A program made the translations under genes and the position numbers. Positions 24,612-33,029 of a stretch of DNA of 64,000 nucleotides are shown one piece after another. The notes beneath the pieces are model-generated. The model searched no databases and had not been told where the DNA came from. It saw only the letters and a list, made by a program, of their open reading frames with translations. The stretch's first letter is position 1. Every line of letters begins with the position of its first letter. Source of the stretch: CAYLLT01 sp964384465 (GTDB lineage: Bacteria > Planctomycetota > Phycisphaerae > UBA1845 > PWPN01); assembly GCA_964384465.1 (NCBI GenBank), contig CAYLLT010000009.1, positions 1 through 64,000 of the forward strand, read 5' to 3'.

Positions 24612-26819
24612 TCATCTCCCAGCGGTGCCTTCGAGCGCATTTTCAATTGTTTCGATGCGGTATTCGCGTTCGGTGCCGTCGAGATCGAGGGCCACGACAT
24701 CGCCCACCTGAAGGCCGCGGAGTTTCGTGCTGAGCGGCGCGCGGTAGTTGTAGATGCCTTTCTCGATATCAGCTTCCCACGGGCCGAGAATCGTCATCTG
24801 TTGGCGCTGATCGCCGGCGGTGCTCTGGAGCGTGACGCGCGTGCCGACAGTCACCGAGTCGGTGGATACATCGTGCTCGGTCAGTAAACGCGCAAGGCTC
24901 AGCTCCTGCTGAATCTGAGCGACGCGGGCGCGCAGCAGGTCGCGCTCCTCCAATGCGAACTTGTATTCGGAATTTTCGCTGAGGTCGCCGTGCGAAGCCG
25001 CTTCGCCGATGGCTTTGGCGTTCTCGCGCATTTTGACGTTGACCAGATGATTCATCTCCTCTTCGCGGCGATGCATGCCGGGCTGCGTGCCGAAGATGAT
25101 GCGCTCGTCCAGCCAGGGGTCGATCTTCGCCTGGACGTACAGTTCGGGATGCGTCTCCTGGATGATCCTGAGCAATGTGGAGCGGACCACCTGCCCGAGG
25201 CCGTCGAGCCGATCGACCGTACGCCGGACGGTCGAGGCCAGGCCGGCGTCCATGCCCTCGATGACCTCGCGATACCTCGCGAACTTTGAGGCACTGAGCG
25301 CGGCGCGGATTTTGAGCCGGGCGTCGCGGAGCACATCGGCCGGAGCCTGGTCGTCGCGCGTCAACTCCGCCAGGTGGCTTAGAATTCTCAGCACCAGCTC
25401 GCGAGGGGGCAACGGATCCAGCCCGGCGACCGAAGAGCCGCGCCATAACCAGCAGACGGCATCCAGATGAGGCGTGAAGTCCGTCGGGATCGACTGTACG
25501 GCTCGTTCCAGTTGCTCGCGGTGGCCCGCGTCGTTCATGGCTTTGGCGATGGCTTCGCAGCCCTCGACAGGCGCCAGCGGCAGGAGTTGGGCGAGTATGT
25601 CCGGCCACCGATCGGGCATGGCCTGTTTGACCTGAGCGATCACACGCACGAAGAAAACAGGCTCCTCCATCCCGCGTAGGAGGGTGATGATATCCGGGGC
25701 GTCGGTGATGATCTGGCGAGCGGGAGGTGTAGCTCCTTCAGGGAGTGCGACCTGTTCGGCCAATCGCTCGACGATCAGTGCCTCCGCCAACGCTTCAGCC
25801 GGCGCTCCGCGACGGGCCGAGTTGACTCGCGTCATCAGATCGCGATGGATGCGTCCGATCAGGTTGGGACTGACCTGCTGGCCGCGGGCTTTCGCTTCGC
25901 GCAGATAAGTGTCCACAGTGGCCAGACGCTGAGGAGGCGATTCCGCTCGCGCCCATTGGCCCTCGATTTCCTCTTCGAGCGTCTGTCCCTGGGCGTTGTA
26001 GGTCAGGATGATGGGGTTGCGGCCTTCGACAACGATGTTCGGCGAGCGTTTCAGGGCGGTCTTGGCTTTCGACCACCATCCACTCCAGCGGTCGGGCGTG
26101 AGAAATGCCGGCGTGAGCAGATGCTCAAGCTGATCGGAATCGAGCCGGCCGTGATGACTCATGAGGATGCCGGTTACCAGTGCCACGGGGTCCGTTTCGA
26201 GCATTTGGGCGACCTGCTGCGGCCGCAATTGACTGAGCACGCGGAAGTCGTTGGGATCGACCGGGTCGTAAGCGAGGGCCAGCGCGTCGGGTTCGAGCGT
26301 GATCTGACCCTTGCGGGTTTTTAACGTATACAAGCATACGTTTGCGTCGATCTCGGCGACTTCGACGACCTGTTCGTCCGATCGCGCGAGCAGGCAGTCG
26401 CCGACCTTCAGCCCGAGGCATATCTCCAGAGTGCGGAGGGCCCGCCGGGGAGATTTACCACCGCGCAGGCCGGATACGTCGATAAGCTGCTTCAACTCAG
26501 GGCGATCGGCGAAGACCTCCTCGTAGAGCCGGAGAATTTCCGAGCGCATCTCGTCATTGTCGCTACAGCGCAGGATCAGTTCGCGACCGAGAGTCAGCAC
26601 CTCCGCGGCGGGGGCTTTCTCGCGCACGCTGGCCAGCCAGGTCCAGGCCATGGCGGCGGCCTGATCGCCGCGGCGGGCGCGGTTAAGCTCAGCGAGGGCT
26701 TCCAGCAGGTCTTCCTGCTGTTCGCCGCCCACCTCGATGGCGGTCAGCCAGCGATCTTCCAGGACTCTCCATGCGCCGCTTTGGGCCAGGCTGGTCAGCG
26801 TGGGTTGTGTTGCGGTCAT
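24612..26819 (-). CDS. greA: Long-form GreA: transcript cleavage factor fused to a large N-terminal domain
   Basis: A 735-residue protein. The last about 160 residues are a complete GreA. The coiled-coil arm contains EASHGDLSENSEYKFALEERDLLRARVAQI, including the Asp and Glu (GDLSE) that bind magnesium in the RNA polymerase active site. The FKBP-like C-terminal domain has DSVTVGTRVTLQS to STKLRGLQVGDVVALDLDG. Residues 1 to about 560 are helical, with no recognised enzyme motif. Chlamydial GreA is a fusion of similar size, so this is a long-form PVC-group type. The start at 26819 (MTATQPTLTSLAQSGAW) was chosen because the in-frame extension to 27233 is antisense to the FKBP gene and Arg/Ser-rich. 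Confidence 0.88.
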   Translation of the reverse strand: MTATQPTLTSLAQSGAWRVLEDRWLTAIEVGGEQQEDLLEALAELNRARRGDQAAAMAWTWLASVREKAPAAEVLTLGRELILRCSDNDEMRSEILRLYEEVFADRPELKQLIDVSGLRGGKSPRRALRTLEICLGLKVGDCLLARSDEQVVEVAEIDANVCLYTLKTRKGQITLEPDALALAYDPVDPNDFRVLSQLRPQQVAQMLETDPVALVTGILMSHHGRLDSDQLEHLLTPAFLTPDRWSGWWSKAKTALKRSPNIVVEGRNPIILTYNAQGQTLEEEIEGQWARAESPPQRLATVDTYLREAKARGQQVSPNLIGRIHRDLMTRVNSARRGAPAEALAEALIVERLAEQVALPEGATPPARQIITDAPDIITLLRGMEEPVFFVRVIAQVKQAMPDRWPDILAQLLPLAPVEGCEAIAKAMNDAGHREQLERAVQSIPTDFTPHLDAVCWLWRGSSVAGLDPLPPRELVLRILSHLAELTRDDQAPADVLRDARLKIRAALSASKFARYREVIEGMDAGLASTVRRTVDRLDGLGQVVRSTLLRIIQETHPELYVQAKIDPWLDERIIFGTQPGMHRREEEMNHLVNVKMRENAKAIGEAASHGDLSENSEYKFALEERDLLRARVAQIQQELSLARLLTEHDVSTDSVTVGTRVTLQSTAGDQRQQMTILGPWEADIEKGIYNYRAPLSTKLRGLQVGDVVALDLDGTEREYRIETIENALEGTAGR

Positions 26820-26970
26820 ACTGTTTCTTACCCCTGATGCTCGGTCCGAGACGATTGACAATGTTCCACTCCTGAAGAAACGACGCGGGCCGCACCGTCT
26901 CAAGAGAGCCGGTACGGCCAACTGTAATGGGTCTATCATGGCATCCGGCCGGCGTGTTGTCCAGCCGATC

Positions 26971-27294
26971 TTAGGGAACGACCTCCAGCACCTCAATCTC
27001 AAACCAGAGCGTTGAGTTGGCGGGGATGCTGCCCTGCTCGCTGTCGCCGTAGCCCAGTTCCGGGGGGATGATGAGAATGCGTTTACCGCCCGCGTGCATC
27101 TCGACCTCGCCGAGGCCCTCCTTCCAGCCCTGGATGAGACCGCCGAGGTTGAATTCGGCCGGGCTGTTGGGATCAAGCGAGGAATCGAAGATTTCGCCGT
27201 TTTCATCGGTGAGCCGGCCGGTGTACAGCACACGAAGGGTGGAGTCGGACATCACCAGATCGCCGGTGCCGACGACTTCGTCGCGATACTGCAA
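26971..27294 (-). CDS. FKBP-type peptidyl-prolyl isomerase domain (probably frameshifted C-terminus of the upstream gene)
   Basis: The frame encodes a complete FKBP domain: YRDEVVGTGDLVMSDSTLRVLYTGRL, FDSSLDPNSPAEFNLG, IQGWKEGLGEVEMHAGGKRILIIPPELGYGD and IPANSTLWFEIEVLEVVP. No ATG exists at its N-terminus, only a TTG at 27294 without a ribosome-binding site. Read further upstream in the same frame, it continues as PPPDETFTTTPSGLQYRDEVV, a typical FKBP lead-in. This abuts the end of the second cyclophilin domain of the overlapping gene at a run of five G (27342-27346). The domain therefore most likely belongs to that protein. Confidence 0.8.
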   Translation of the reverse strand: MQYRDEVVGTGDLVMSDSTLRVLYTGRLTDENGEIFDSSLDPNSPAEFNLGGLIQGWKEGLGEVEMHAGGKRILIIPPELGYGDSEQGSIPANSTLWFEIEVLEVVP

Positions 27295-28858
27295 CCCGCT
27301 GGGCGTTGTGGTGAATGTCTCGTCGGGCGGCGGAGAGGGAACCCCCGCTTTCGATGGTGGCGGTGGTGATCACGACATCCTCCAGCGGCACATCTCCGAA
27401 ACTGTTGCCGCTCGCATCCTGCTTCGTACCCGTCGGGACGGCGGCGATCGCGTCCACGACGTCCATTCCCTCGACCACCTTGGCGAAGACGGTGAAGCCG
27501 CCGTTCTGGGTGTCCAGATTTCCGGAGTTGTCGCCGAGGTTGAAAAAGAACTGCGACGTGGCGGAGTCGGGATCGCCGCCCAGCTTGGCCATCGCGACCG
27601 TCTCCCGCAGGTTGCTGCGCTCCGCGCTGAATTCGTTCACAATCGCGTCTCGGAGTCCGCTCTGTTTGGCCAAACCCGGCAGGAACCCGCCTCCCTGCAC
27701 CACGAAATCGCGCACCACGCGGTGGAAGATCGTGCCGTTGTAGAAGCCGTCCTCGACGTACTGGAGAAAGTTTTTAGTGGTCACCGGGGTGTCACTGAAG
27801 AACTCCAGCAGGATGTCGCCTTTGGTGGTGGCGAGTCGCACCTTCGGTTCGGGCACGATGGTGAGGTCCACGGTGTCGGTGGCGGATTCGCCGAGCAGGT
27901 CGGTGACGGTGAGCGTGAAGCTGAGCTTCTCGTCACCCGAAGGCACTTCGAACGTGGGCCGCTGGCTGGCGGCGTTGCTGAGGGCGACCGTTGTGCCGGC
28001 GGTCTGTTCCCAACTGAAGCTGATCTGGTCGCCGAGATTGGGGTCGCGGCTGGCGGATCCGTCCAGCGTGGCGGTGATGCCGGGCGCGACATTGCGGCTG
28101 TTGCCGGCGTCGGCCACCGGCGGGCGATTATCCTCGGCGGTTGGAGGAGGCGTGGTCGGCTGTGAGGTGGGCGGCGGCAACGTCGCACTCGTCTCGACGC
28201 TCTGGATCACCGGCGGATCGACCGGGAGACTATTGAGGCTCGCGCCGTCGGATGCCGTGCCCTGCGTCGTCTCCAGCTTGCCGATCGCTTCCACAACCTC
28301 CATGCCCTGGATGACGCGGCCGAACACGGTCAGGCCGCGATTACCTGTTTCCAAATCGAAATCGAACTGCGCGTTGTCGGCCAGGTTTATCAGAAGCTGT
28401 GAGGTGCCGGAGTCGGTGCCGTCCGGCTCGGCGAGTGCGACGCGCCCGCGAAGATTGCGCAGGCCATTATTCGATTCGTTTACAACCGGGTCGCGGGTCG
28501 GTTTGACGGTGAGGTCGGCGGTGTAGCTCCCGCCGGCGATCCCGTTTCCCGGTGACACATCGTGGAAAATCGTCCCCACGTAGAACCCGTCCTGAACGTA
28601 TTGCAGGACGTTAGCGACCGTCTGTGGTGCTTGTAGATGGAACAGTTCGATGACGATCGTGCCCTGGGAGGTTACCAGGGTCAGTTGCGGCTGGGGAATG
28701 ACCGTTGGGGGGGGGATGGCGACGCTGGCATGATTGGCCGGCGGGGCGCACTGCTGGCCGAGGAGCAGGCCGGCGAATGGGATCAGCGCAAGATAGTGAG
28801 TAAAGCGGTACTTTGGCAGCGGCATACAGACGGCCCGACTGGAATCACGTTTCGTCAT
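27203..28858 (-). CDS. Exported double-cyclophilin peptidyl-prolyl isomerase with PKD-like domain
   Basis: Predicted periplasmic or secreted foldase. After a signal-like hydrophobic stretch (HYLALIPFAGLLLG) it has a first cyclophilin domain (VTSQGTIVIELFHLQAPQTVANVLQYV to GRVIQGMEVVEAIGKLET). A Pro/Thr linker leads to a PKD-like domain (PVADAGNSRNVAPGITATLDGSASRDP). A second cyclophilin domain follows (LATTKGDILLEFFSDTPVTTKNFLQYVEDGFYNG to KVVEGMDVVDAIAAVPTG). The last about 45 residues are Arg-rich and look like out-of-frame translation; the frame one base over encodes an FKBP domain. The ATG at 28858 is one option, 28825 another. Confidence 0.85.
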   Translation of the reverse strand: MTKRDSSRAVCMPLPKYRFTHYLALIPFAGLLLGQQCAPPANHASVAIPPPTVIPQPQLTLVTSQGTIVIELFHLQAPQTVANVLQYVQDGFYVGTIFHDVSPGNGIAGGSYTADLTVKPTRDPVVNESNNGLRNLRGRVALAEPDGTDSGTSQLLINLADNAQFDFDLETGNRGLTVFGRVIQGMEVVEAIGKLETTQGTASDGASLNSLPVDPPVIQSVETSATLPPPTSQPTTPPPTAEDNRPPVADAGNSRNVAPGITATLDGSASRDPNLGDQISFSWEQTAGTTVALSNAASQRPTFEVPSGDEKLSFTLTVTDLLGESATDTVDLTIVPEPKVRLATTKGDILLEFFSDTPVTTKNFLQYVEDGFYNGTIFHRVVRDFVVQGGGFLPGLAKQSGLRDAIVNEFSAERSNLRETVAMAKLGGDPDSATSQFFFNLGDNSGNLDTQNGGFTVFAKVVEGMDVVDAIAAVPTGTKQDASGNSFGDVPLEDVVITTATIESGGSLSAARRDIHHNAQRVAVSRRSRRHRRSGDVRLHPSCAVHRPAHR

Positions 28859-29065
28859 GACAGCAGTGGCATTATAAGATCGGTAGTGGTGTCCTCCAAT
28901 CGTCACGGCTTTTTGTATGAAGACCCTCATTTTTCGGTCACGGCGGGGGTTTCACGGCTTCGTTTGGCGCTTTTAGCTCGGTCCGGCCAACTCCTTTCCC
29001 GCCGCATTCAGGGTGGGGGCGGATCAGATGAGAACATGCGGTGCGTTCCGGTTGTCTCGTGAGCT

Positions 29066-29530
29066 ATGAAACACGTGGCGTACATCGCGCTGGGCTCGAA
29101 CCTGGGAGACCGTGAGGGGATGATCCGCGGAGCGGTGGAGCGGCTGCGGTGCGATCCAGGGATCAATGATGTTCAAGTCTCATCGCTGCATGAATACCCG
29201 GCGGTGGGCGGTCCGCCCGGTCAGGGATCCTACCTGAACGCGGCGGCGCGGCTGGAGACGAAACTCGAGCCACTGGAGTTGTTACATTTGCTTCTGCATA
29301 TCGAGCGCGAGTTGGGCCGCGAGCGGAGGGAGCGGTGGGGGCCGCGGACGATCGATCTTGATCTGCTGTTGTTCGATGACCTCGTGATCGACACACCGGA
29401 TCTGACGGTGCCGCATCCGCGGATGCACGAGCGGCGGTTCGTGCTGGAGCCGCTGGCGGAGATCGCCGGGCCGGTATTACATCCAAGCTTGCGGCGTACT
29501 GTCCAGTATCTGCTCGCCGGCTGTTCCTGA
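29066..29530 (+). CDS. folK: 2-amino-4-hydroxy-6-hydroxymethyldihydropteridine pyrophosphokinase
   Basis: Folate-biosynthesis enzyme that transfers pyrophosphate from ATP to 6-hydroxymethyl-7,8-dihydropterin. At 154 residues it has the normal HPPK length. The signatures are YIALGSNLGDREGMI at the start, the substrate loop PPGQGSYLNAAARLET, HIERELGRERRERWGPRTIDLDLLLFDD with the magnesium-binding DLDL aspartates, and PHPRMHERRFVLEPLAEIAG. It stands alone, with no folP or folB next to it. It is convergent with the SEC-C gene. Confidence 0.95.
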   Translation: MKHVAYIALGSNLGDREGMIRGAVERLRCDPGINDVQVSSLHEYPAVGGPPGQGSYLNAAARLETKLEPLELLHLLLHIERELGRERRERWGPRTIDLDLLLFDDLVIDTPDLTVPHPRMHERRFVLEPLAEIAGPVLHPSLRRTVQYLLAGCS

Positions 29531-29566
29531 GCGATAGAGATATCGAACTGGTGCGTACCCGCAACA

Positions 29567-30466
29567 TCAGGAGCGCCCGCAGCACTTTTTGAATTTGCGG
29601 CCGCTACCGCATGGGCAAGGATGATTGGGGCCGACAAAGCCATGACCGGAAACCGCCGCCGGCGCGAGTGCCGGCCGATGATGCCCTGAGCGGTGTGTGT
29701 CGAAATCCTCCTCGTCGGGGTCGGGAAGGAAACGCGGCGGCCCGGAGGTGAACCGCGACAGGGGGTCTACTTCACGCGCGGCCTCTTCGGCGTCCAGGAA
29801 GCCCATACGATCAGAGGCCTGGGTCTCCAAGCAAGCACGGATGACCATCGTGCTGAACTCGATACGCGCCTCTCGATCGCGATGCTGGCGGTTCAAGCGC
29901 TCCACGCATCCGGCCAGTCGTCCGGTTTCGAGTATCAACGCCAGCGTGGTTTCGCCCTGGAGCGGCATGGAGGCGCCGGTGGTCATGAAGATCCCGTCCG
30001 CGATCACGATGCGCCCGGCCATCAGGGTGCCGCGTCTGACTGTTTTGCTCAGTGCGATGTCGTTTAGAAAGAATTCCTTACCGTCCAGAATGTCATCCAC
30101 CTGAGCTCCGACGCCGCGACGGCGGGATTTTATGGCGATGATGCGGTAGCTGGCGTCGAGCATGGCTGAAGCGACGAGTTCCCCGTCGGTGCCCGGCTGC
30201 GGCGGATGTCGATCGAGGTATCGCTCGACGGGGTTGCGGCCGCCGATCAGGTGATCGTAGATGCAATAGTCCATGAAGACGGACATCTCCGTCTCATTTT
30301 CGAAGACCATGCTTCCACCGTGAAATAATCCGAGCCGGCGGGCGCAGGCGTGCATCAGCTTGCGATCGAGCGTATTCACGATCGTGTTTTGCAGCGCACA
30401 CAGCCGCTCACGAAGCTCCAGGTAACGATCCACGCGATCCGATCGAAGAAAACCGAACAGAGACAT
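29567..30466 (-). CDS. SEC-C zinc-motif protein of unknown function
   Basis: A 299-residue protein ending in a SEC-C motif, GPNHPCPCGSGRKFKKCCGRS, whose C-x-C-x8-C-C set binds zinc, as in SecA and many other proteins. The N-terminal about 250 residues are helical and not a known domain. They include RYLELRERLCALQNTIVNTLDRKLMHACARRLG, a DYCIYDH segment and KEFFLNDIALSKTVRRGTLMAGRIV. The ATG at 30466 was chosen for its GGAGG ribosome-binding site 8 bases upstream; the extension to 30724 is not needed. The role is unknown. The zinc tail often aids protein-protein or nucleic-acid contacts. Confidence 0.72.
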   Translation of the reverse strand: MSLFGFLRSDRVDRYLELRERLCALQNTIVNTLDRKLMHACARRLGLFHGGSMVFENETEMSVFMDYCIYDHLIGGRNPVERYLDRHPPQPGTDGELVASAMLDASYRIIAIKSRRRGVGAQVDDILDGKEFFLNDIALSKTVRRGTLMAGRIVIADGIFMTTGASMPLQGETTLALILETGRLAGCVERLNRQHRDREARIEFSTMVIRACLETQASDRMGFLDAEEAAREVDPLSRFTSGPPRFLPDPDEEDFDTHRSGHHRPALAPAAVSGHGFVGPNHPCPCGSGRKFKKCCGRS

Positions 30467-30741
30467 GTGCGTCGCCTCCATGCGATGCATATTGGAACTG
30501 ACGGGACATCCGTTGGTCAGTGCCAGCAAGATACCATCTGACCTCCATCGATTCAAGTTCTTTTCGATCCCAAACAACCCGAATGCCTGTGAAATCTCTG
30601 GATATGATTCTCCCACAGCCAGGCTGAGGTTGAGTTGGAACGGGCTGGGTTCATTTGTTTTCGCCCGCTGGTGTTCCTCCGCAGCCAGTTGTAGGCTTTG
30701 TATCGAGCAAGCTGTATAATGCACACTGATGGGACTACTTT

Positions 30742-31038
30742 TTGAGTTTCACCATCGGGTATACGGAAACGGCCATCGAGCATCTGGAACAGATGACGGC
30801 CAGAGAGAGGGCTGTCGTCTTGGATACGGTTCGCCAACGTCTGGCAGACCAACCGGAGAGCCCGACCCGGCATCGTAAGCGGTTGCGCCCGAACCCACTG
30901 GCGCCGTGGTGTCTGCGGATTGGCGATCTGAGAGTTTTTTACGAAGTCGATCGAGAGGAACAAAGAGTGAAGATTTTGGCCGTCGGTGAAAAGCAGGGAA
31001 ATCGACTGTTCATCGGCGGCGTGGAGTACCGGCCATGA
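30742..31038 (+). CDS. RelE/ParE-family toxin
   Basis: A 98-residue protein of the type II toxin fold (RelE/ParE superfamily). FTIGYTETAIEHLEQMTARERAVVLDTVRQRL provides the two N-terminal helices, and PWCLRIGDLRVFYEVDREEQRVKILAVGEKQGNRLF the beta sheet with the conserved RIGDLRVFYEV motif. RelE-type members cleave ribosome-bound mRNA and ParE-type members target gyrase; the sequence does not decide which. The only possible start is TTG at 30742, with a GGGA sequence upstream. The 4-base overlap with the antitoxin gene is typical, with the toxin first. Confidence 0.85.
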   Translation: MSFTIGYTETAIEHLEQMTARERAVVLDTVRQRLADQPESPTRHRKRLRPNPLAPWCLRIGDLRVFYEVDREEQRVKILAVGEKQGNRLFIGGVEYRP

Positions 31039-31292
31039 AAACGGTTGAATTATCACAAGCAACTCAATCGCTCTCTCACTACGCACAAGAGGCTGCGGAC
31101 GATCTGGTGATCCTCACCGACCACGGTACGCCTGTTGCCGCGCTGCTCGGGATCGAGGAGGAGGACCTTGAAACTTTGGTTTTGGGCCGCGATCCGAGGT
31201 TCATGGCCATGATCGAACGCGCTCGTGAGGACGTTCGCGCTGGGCGGGTCTACACGGAAGAAGAAGTCCGCAAACACCTTGGAATGTCGTGA
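31035..31292 (+). CDS. Phd/YefM-type antitoxin
   Basis: An 85-residue partner of the preceding toxin. The Phd-like N-terminus MKTVELSQATQSLSHYAQEA would form the DNA-binding dimer, followed by DDLVILTDHGTPVAALLGIEE, a strand-helix typical of prevent-host-death proteins. The acidic C-terminal tail would wrap the toxin. The complex probably represses its own operon. It lies convergent to and 9 bp from the nuclease-like gene. Confidence 0.85.
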   Translation: MKTVELSQATQSLSHYAQEAADDLVILTDHGTPVAALLGIEEEDLETLVLGRDPRFMAMIERAREDVRAGRVYTEEEVRKHLGMS

Positions 31293-31301
31293 CGGACACG
31301 G

Positions 31302-31835
31302 CTACCGGACCATCCGGTGCAGAATTGCCCAATTGTCCAGATACGCACTGAAATCGAGTCGTTTGTCCGAGGATCCGGCAGTCGGCAATGCGAATCTCTG
31401 CCGATGGTCCAGTGTTCTCGTCTCGTAGCAGCCCTTCCGGTACACCCACAAATAGAGATGCCAGATGCTACCACACCTCTTGGGAATGCGGGCGATCAGC
31501 TCGCGGATGGGCACCAGCACATAGTGCTCGGTTTGTCTGGGCGTAAGGATGACGAAAACCCAGATATCGGCGGTGCTGTGGCGAATCTTGGCGGGCTTGA
31601 GTGTGAACCAACTTGTGGCGAGCACGTCGCCTACGAATTCCTGCTTGATGTCGTAGCTTCGGGAGAGCTTCACTTGGAGGGACACTGTCTTGCGGTGTGT
31701 CCTGTTCGTGGTGACCAACAAGTCGATCCCGGTGTCCTTCGTCGGCACCCAGACGTTGTACTTCCTACCCAGATTCCGATTGATGTAATCACCGACCAGG
31801 AACTCGCCAGCATGAACGGTGAAGATCGGTTTCAT
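31302..31835 (-). CDS. PD-(D/E)XK nuclease-like protein
   Basis: A 177-residue protein with the pattern of small restriction-endonuclease-like proteins. Glu11 lies in HAGEFLVGDYINRNLG, Asp38 in PTKDTGIDLLV, and the catalytic lysine pair fits Q54-V-K56 in KTVSLQVKLS. The spacing E, D, Q-x-K and the strand order match the PD-(D/E)XK core (DUF4365-like). The C-terminal half is rich in Trp, Tyr and Arg and is not recognised. It starts 13 bp after the ruvB stop on the same strand, so it may be the last gene of the ruv unit. A DNA-processing role is inferred from motif and context only. Confidence 0.65.
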   Translation of the reverse strand: MKPIFTVHAGEFLVGDYINRNLGRKYNVWVPTKDTGIDLLVTTNRTHRKTVSLQVKLSRSYDIKQEFVGDVLATSWFTLKPAKIRHSTADIWVFVILTPRQTEHYVLVPIRELIARIPKRCGSIWHLYLWVYRKGCYETRTLDHRQRFALPTAGSSDKRLDFSAYLDNWAILHRMVR

Positions 31836-31848
31836 GGTCGCTCTCCGA

Positions 31849-32907
31849 TCAGGTGTTTCCGATATCTTCGAATAGTTCTTGCTGCTGTTTTGTCTCTACC
31901 CGCGGCGGTTGGTACGGCAGTCCCAAGTGCTGGTATGCGGCCTGTGTGGCGCAGCGGCCCTGGCGGGTGCGGATGACGAAGCCGATCTGGAGGAGATAGG
32001 GCTCGACCACGTCTTCGAGCGTGTCGCGCTCCTGGGCGAGCGTGGCGGCGAGGGCGTCGATGCCGGCGGGGCCGCCGCTGTAGGTTTTGATCAGTGCCGT
32101 CAGGAACGTGCGATCCAGCTCGTCCAGGCCGAGCGCGTCGATTTGCAATATGTCCAGCGCGCGATCGACGACCTGCTCCGTCAAGTGGCCGTCGGCGCGG
32201 ACCTGGGCGTAGTCGCGGGTGCGTTTTAGCAAGCGGTTGGCGATGCGCGGCGTGCCGCGGGAACGGGTGGCGATGAGCGAGAGGGCGGCGTCGGCGGCGG
32301 GGACTTTCAATTTGCGGGCGGAGCGGCGGAGGATTTCGGTCAATTCCTGCACGCTGTAAAACTCGAAGTTGAAGTGGATGCCGAAGCGCTCGCGCATGGG
32401 GGCGGTGAGCAGGCCGGAGCGCGTGGTGGCGCCGATCAGCGTGAACGGCCGCAATGAGATGTTGACCGTCCGGCCGCTGATTCCGCTGTCGATGGTGAAA
32501 TCGACGCGGAAGTCCTCCATCGCCGAGTAGAGGAACTCTTCGACGGTGCGGCTGAGTCGATGGATTTCGTCGATGAACAGCACGTCGCCGCGTTTCATTT
32601 CGGTGAGCCAGTGCATGAGGTCGCCGGGCTTGGTGATGGCCGGGCCGCTGGTGATGCGGAGCGTGGCCCCCAGCTCGCGGGCGATGACGTAGGCGAGCGT
32701 GGTCTTGCCCAGGCCGGGCGGGCCGGCCAGCAAAACGTGCTCCATCGGCTCGCTGCGCTTCAGCGTTGCTTCGAGCGCGATGCGAAGCTGCTGGATGACC
32801 TGCAACTGGCCGATGCACTCGTCGAGCCGCTCGGGGCGGAGCGATTCGTTGAGGCGGTCTTCGTCGTGACCGCTGGAGGACTGGGTGATGACGCGTTCAC
32901 GGGCCAT
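31849..32907 (-). CDS. ruvB: Holliday junction branch migration helicase RuvB
   Basis: A 352-residue AAA+ ATPase that drives branch migration with RuvA at Holliday junctions. Seen are LRPERLDECIGQ at the N-terminus, the Walker A motif GPPGLGKT at residues 62-69, Walker B DEIH near 113-116, sensor 1 LIGATTRSGLL, the arginine-finger region PMRERFGI, and the C-terminal winged helix GFVIRTRQGRCATQAAYQHLGL. The start codon follows a CCGTGGTGA-type repeat that supplies the only ribosome-binding-site-like sequence. It is separated from ruvA by 122 bp that hold two repeats. Confidence 0.97.
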   Translation of the reverse strand: MARERVITQSSSGHDEDRLNESLRPERLDECIGQLQVIQQLRIALEATLKRSEPMEHVLLAGPPGLGKTTLAYVIARELGATLRITSGPAITKPGDLMHWLTEMKRGDVLFIDEIHRLSRTVEEFLYSAMEDFRVDFTIDSGISGRTVNISLRPFTLIGATTRSGLLTAPMRERFGIHFNFEFYSVQELTEILRRSARKLKVPAADAALSLIATRSRGTPRIANRLLKRTRDYAQVRADGHLTEQVVDRALDILQIDALGLDELDRTFLTALIKTYSGGPAGIDALAATLAQERDTLEDVVEPYLLQIGFVIRTRQGRCATQAAYQHLGLPYQPPRVETKQQQELFEDIGNT

Positions 32908-32911
32908 TCAG

Positions 32912-32934
32912 TTCACCACGGAGGCACGGAGACA
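32912..32934 (-). repeat. Short dispersed repeat next to the ruvB start codon
   Basis: Minus-strand sequence TGTCTCCGTGCCTCCGTGG, then TGAA. It ends 4 bp before the ruvB ATG, so its GGTGA lies in Shine-Dalgarno position. It is the second copy of the unit at 7889-7906. Confidence 0.55.
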
Positions 32935-32939
32935 TGAAG

Positions 32940-33019
32940 ATTGCGAATTTCGGATTGCGAATTTCGGATTGGGCGCAGATGGAAACAAATCCGCAATTCG
33001 CAATTCGCAATTCGCAATT
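32940..33019. repeat. Imperfect palindrome of the GCGAATT type between ruvA and ruvB
   Basis: The left arm 32940-32970 contains two GCGAATTTCGGATT units. The right arm 32988-33019 contains four CGCAATT units and AATCCGC. The two arms are mutually complementary with few mismatches, giving a long AT-richer hairpin. It starts 6 bp after the 23-bp unit next to ruvB and ends 11 bp before the ruvA stop codon. Confidence 0.75.
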
Positions 33020-33029
33020 GATTCTGTCT

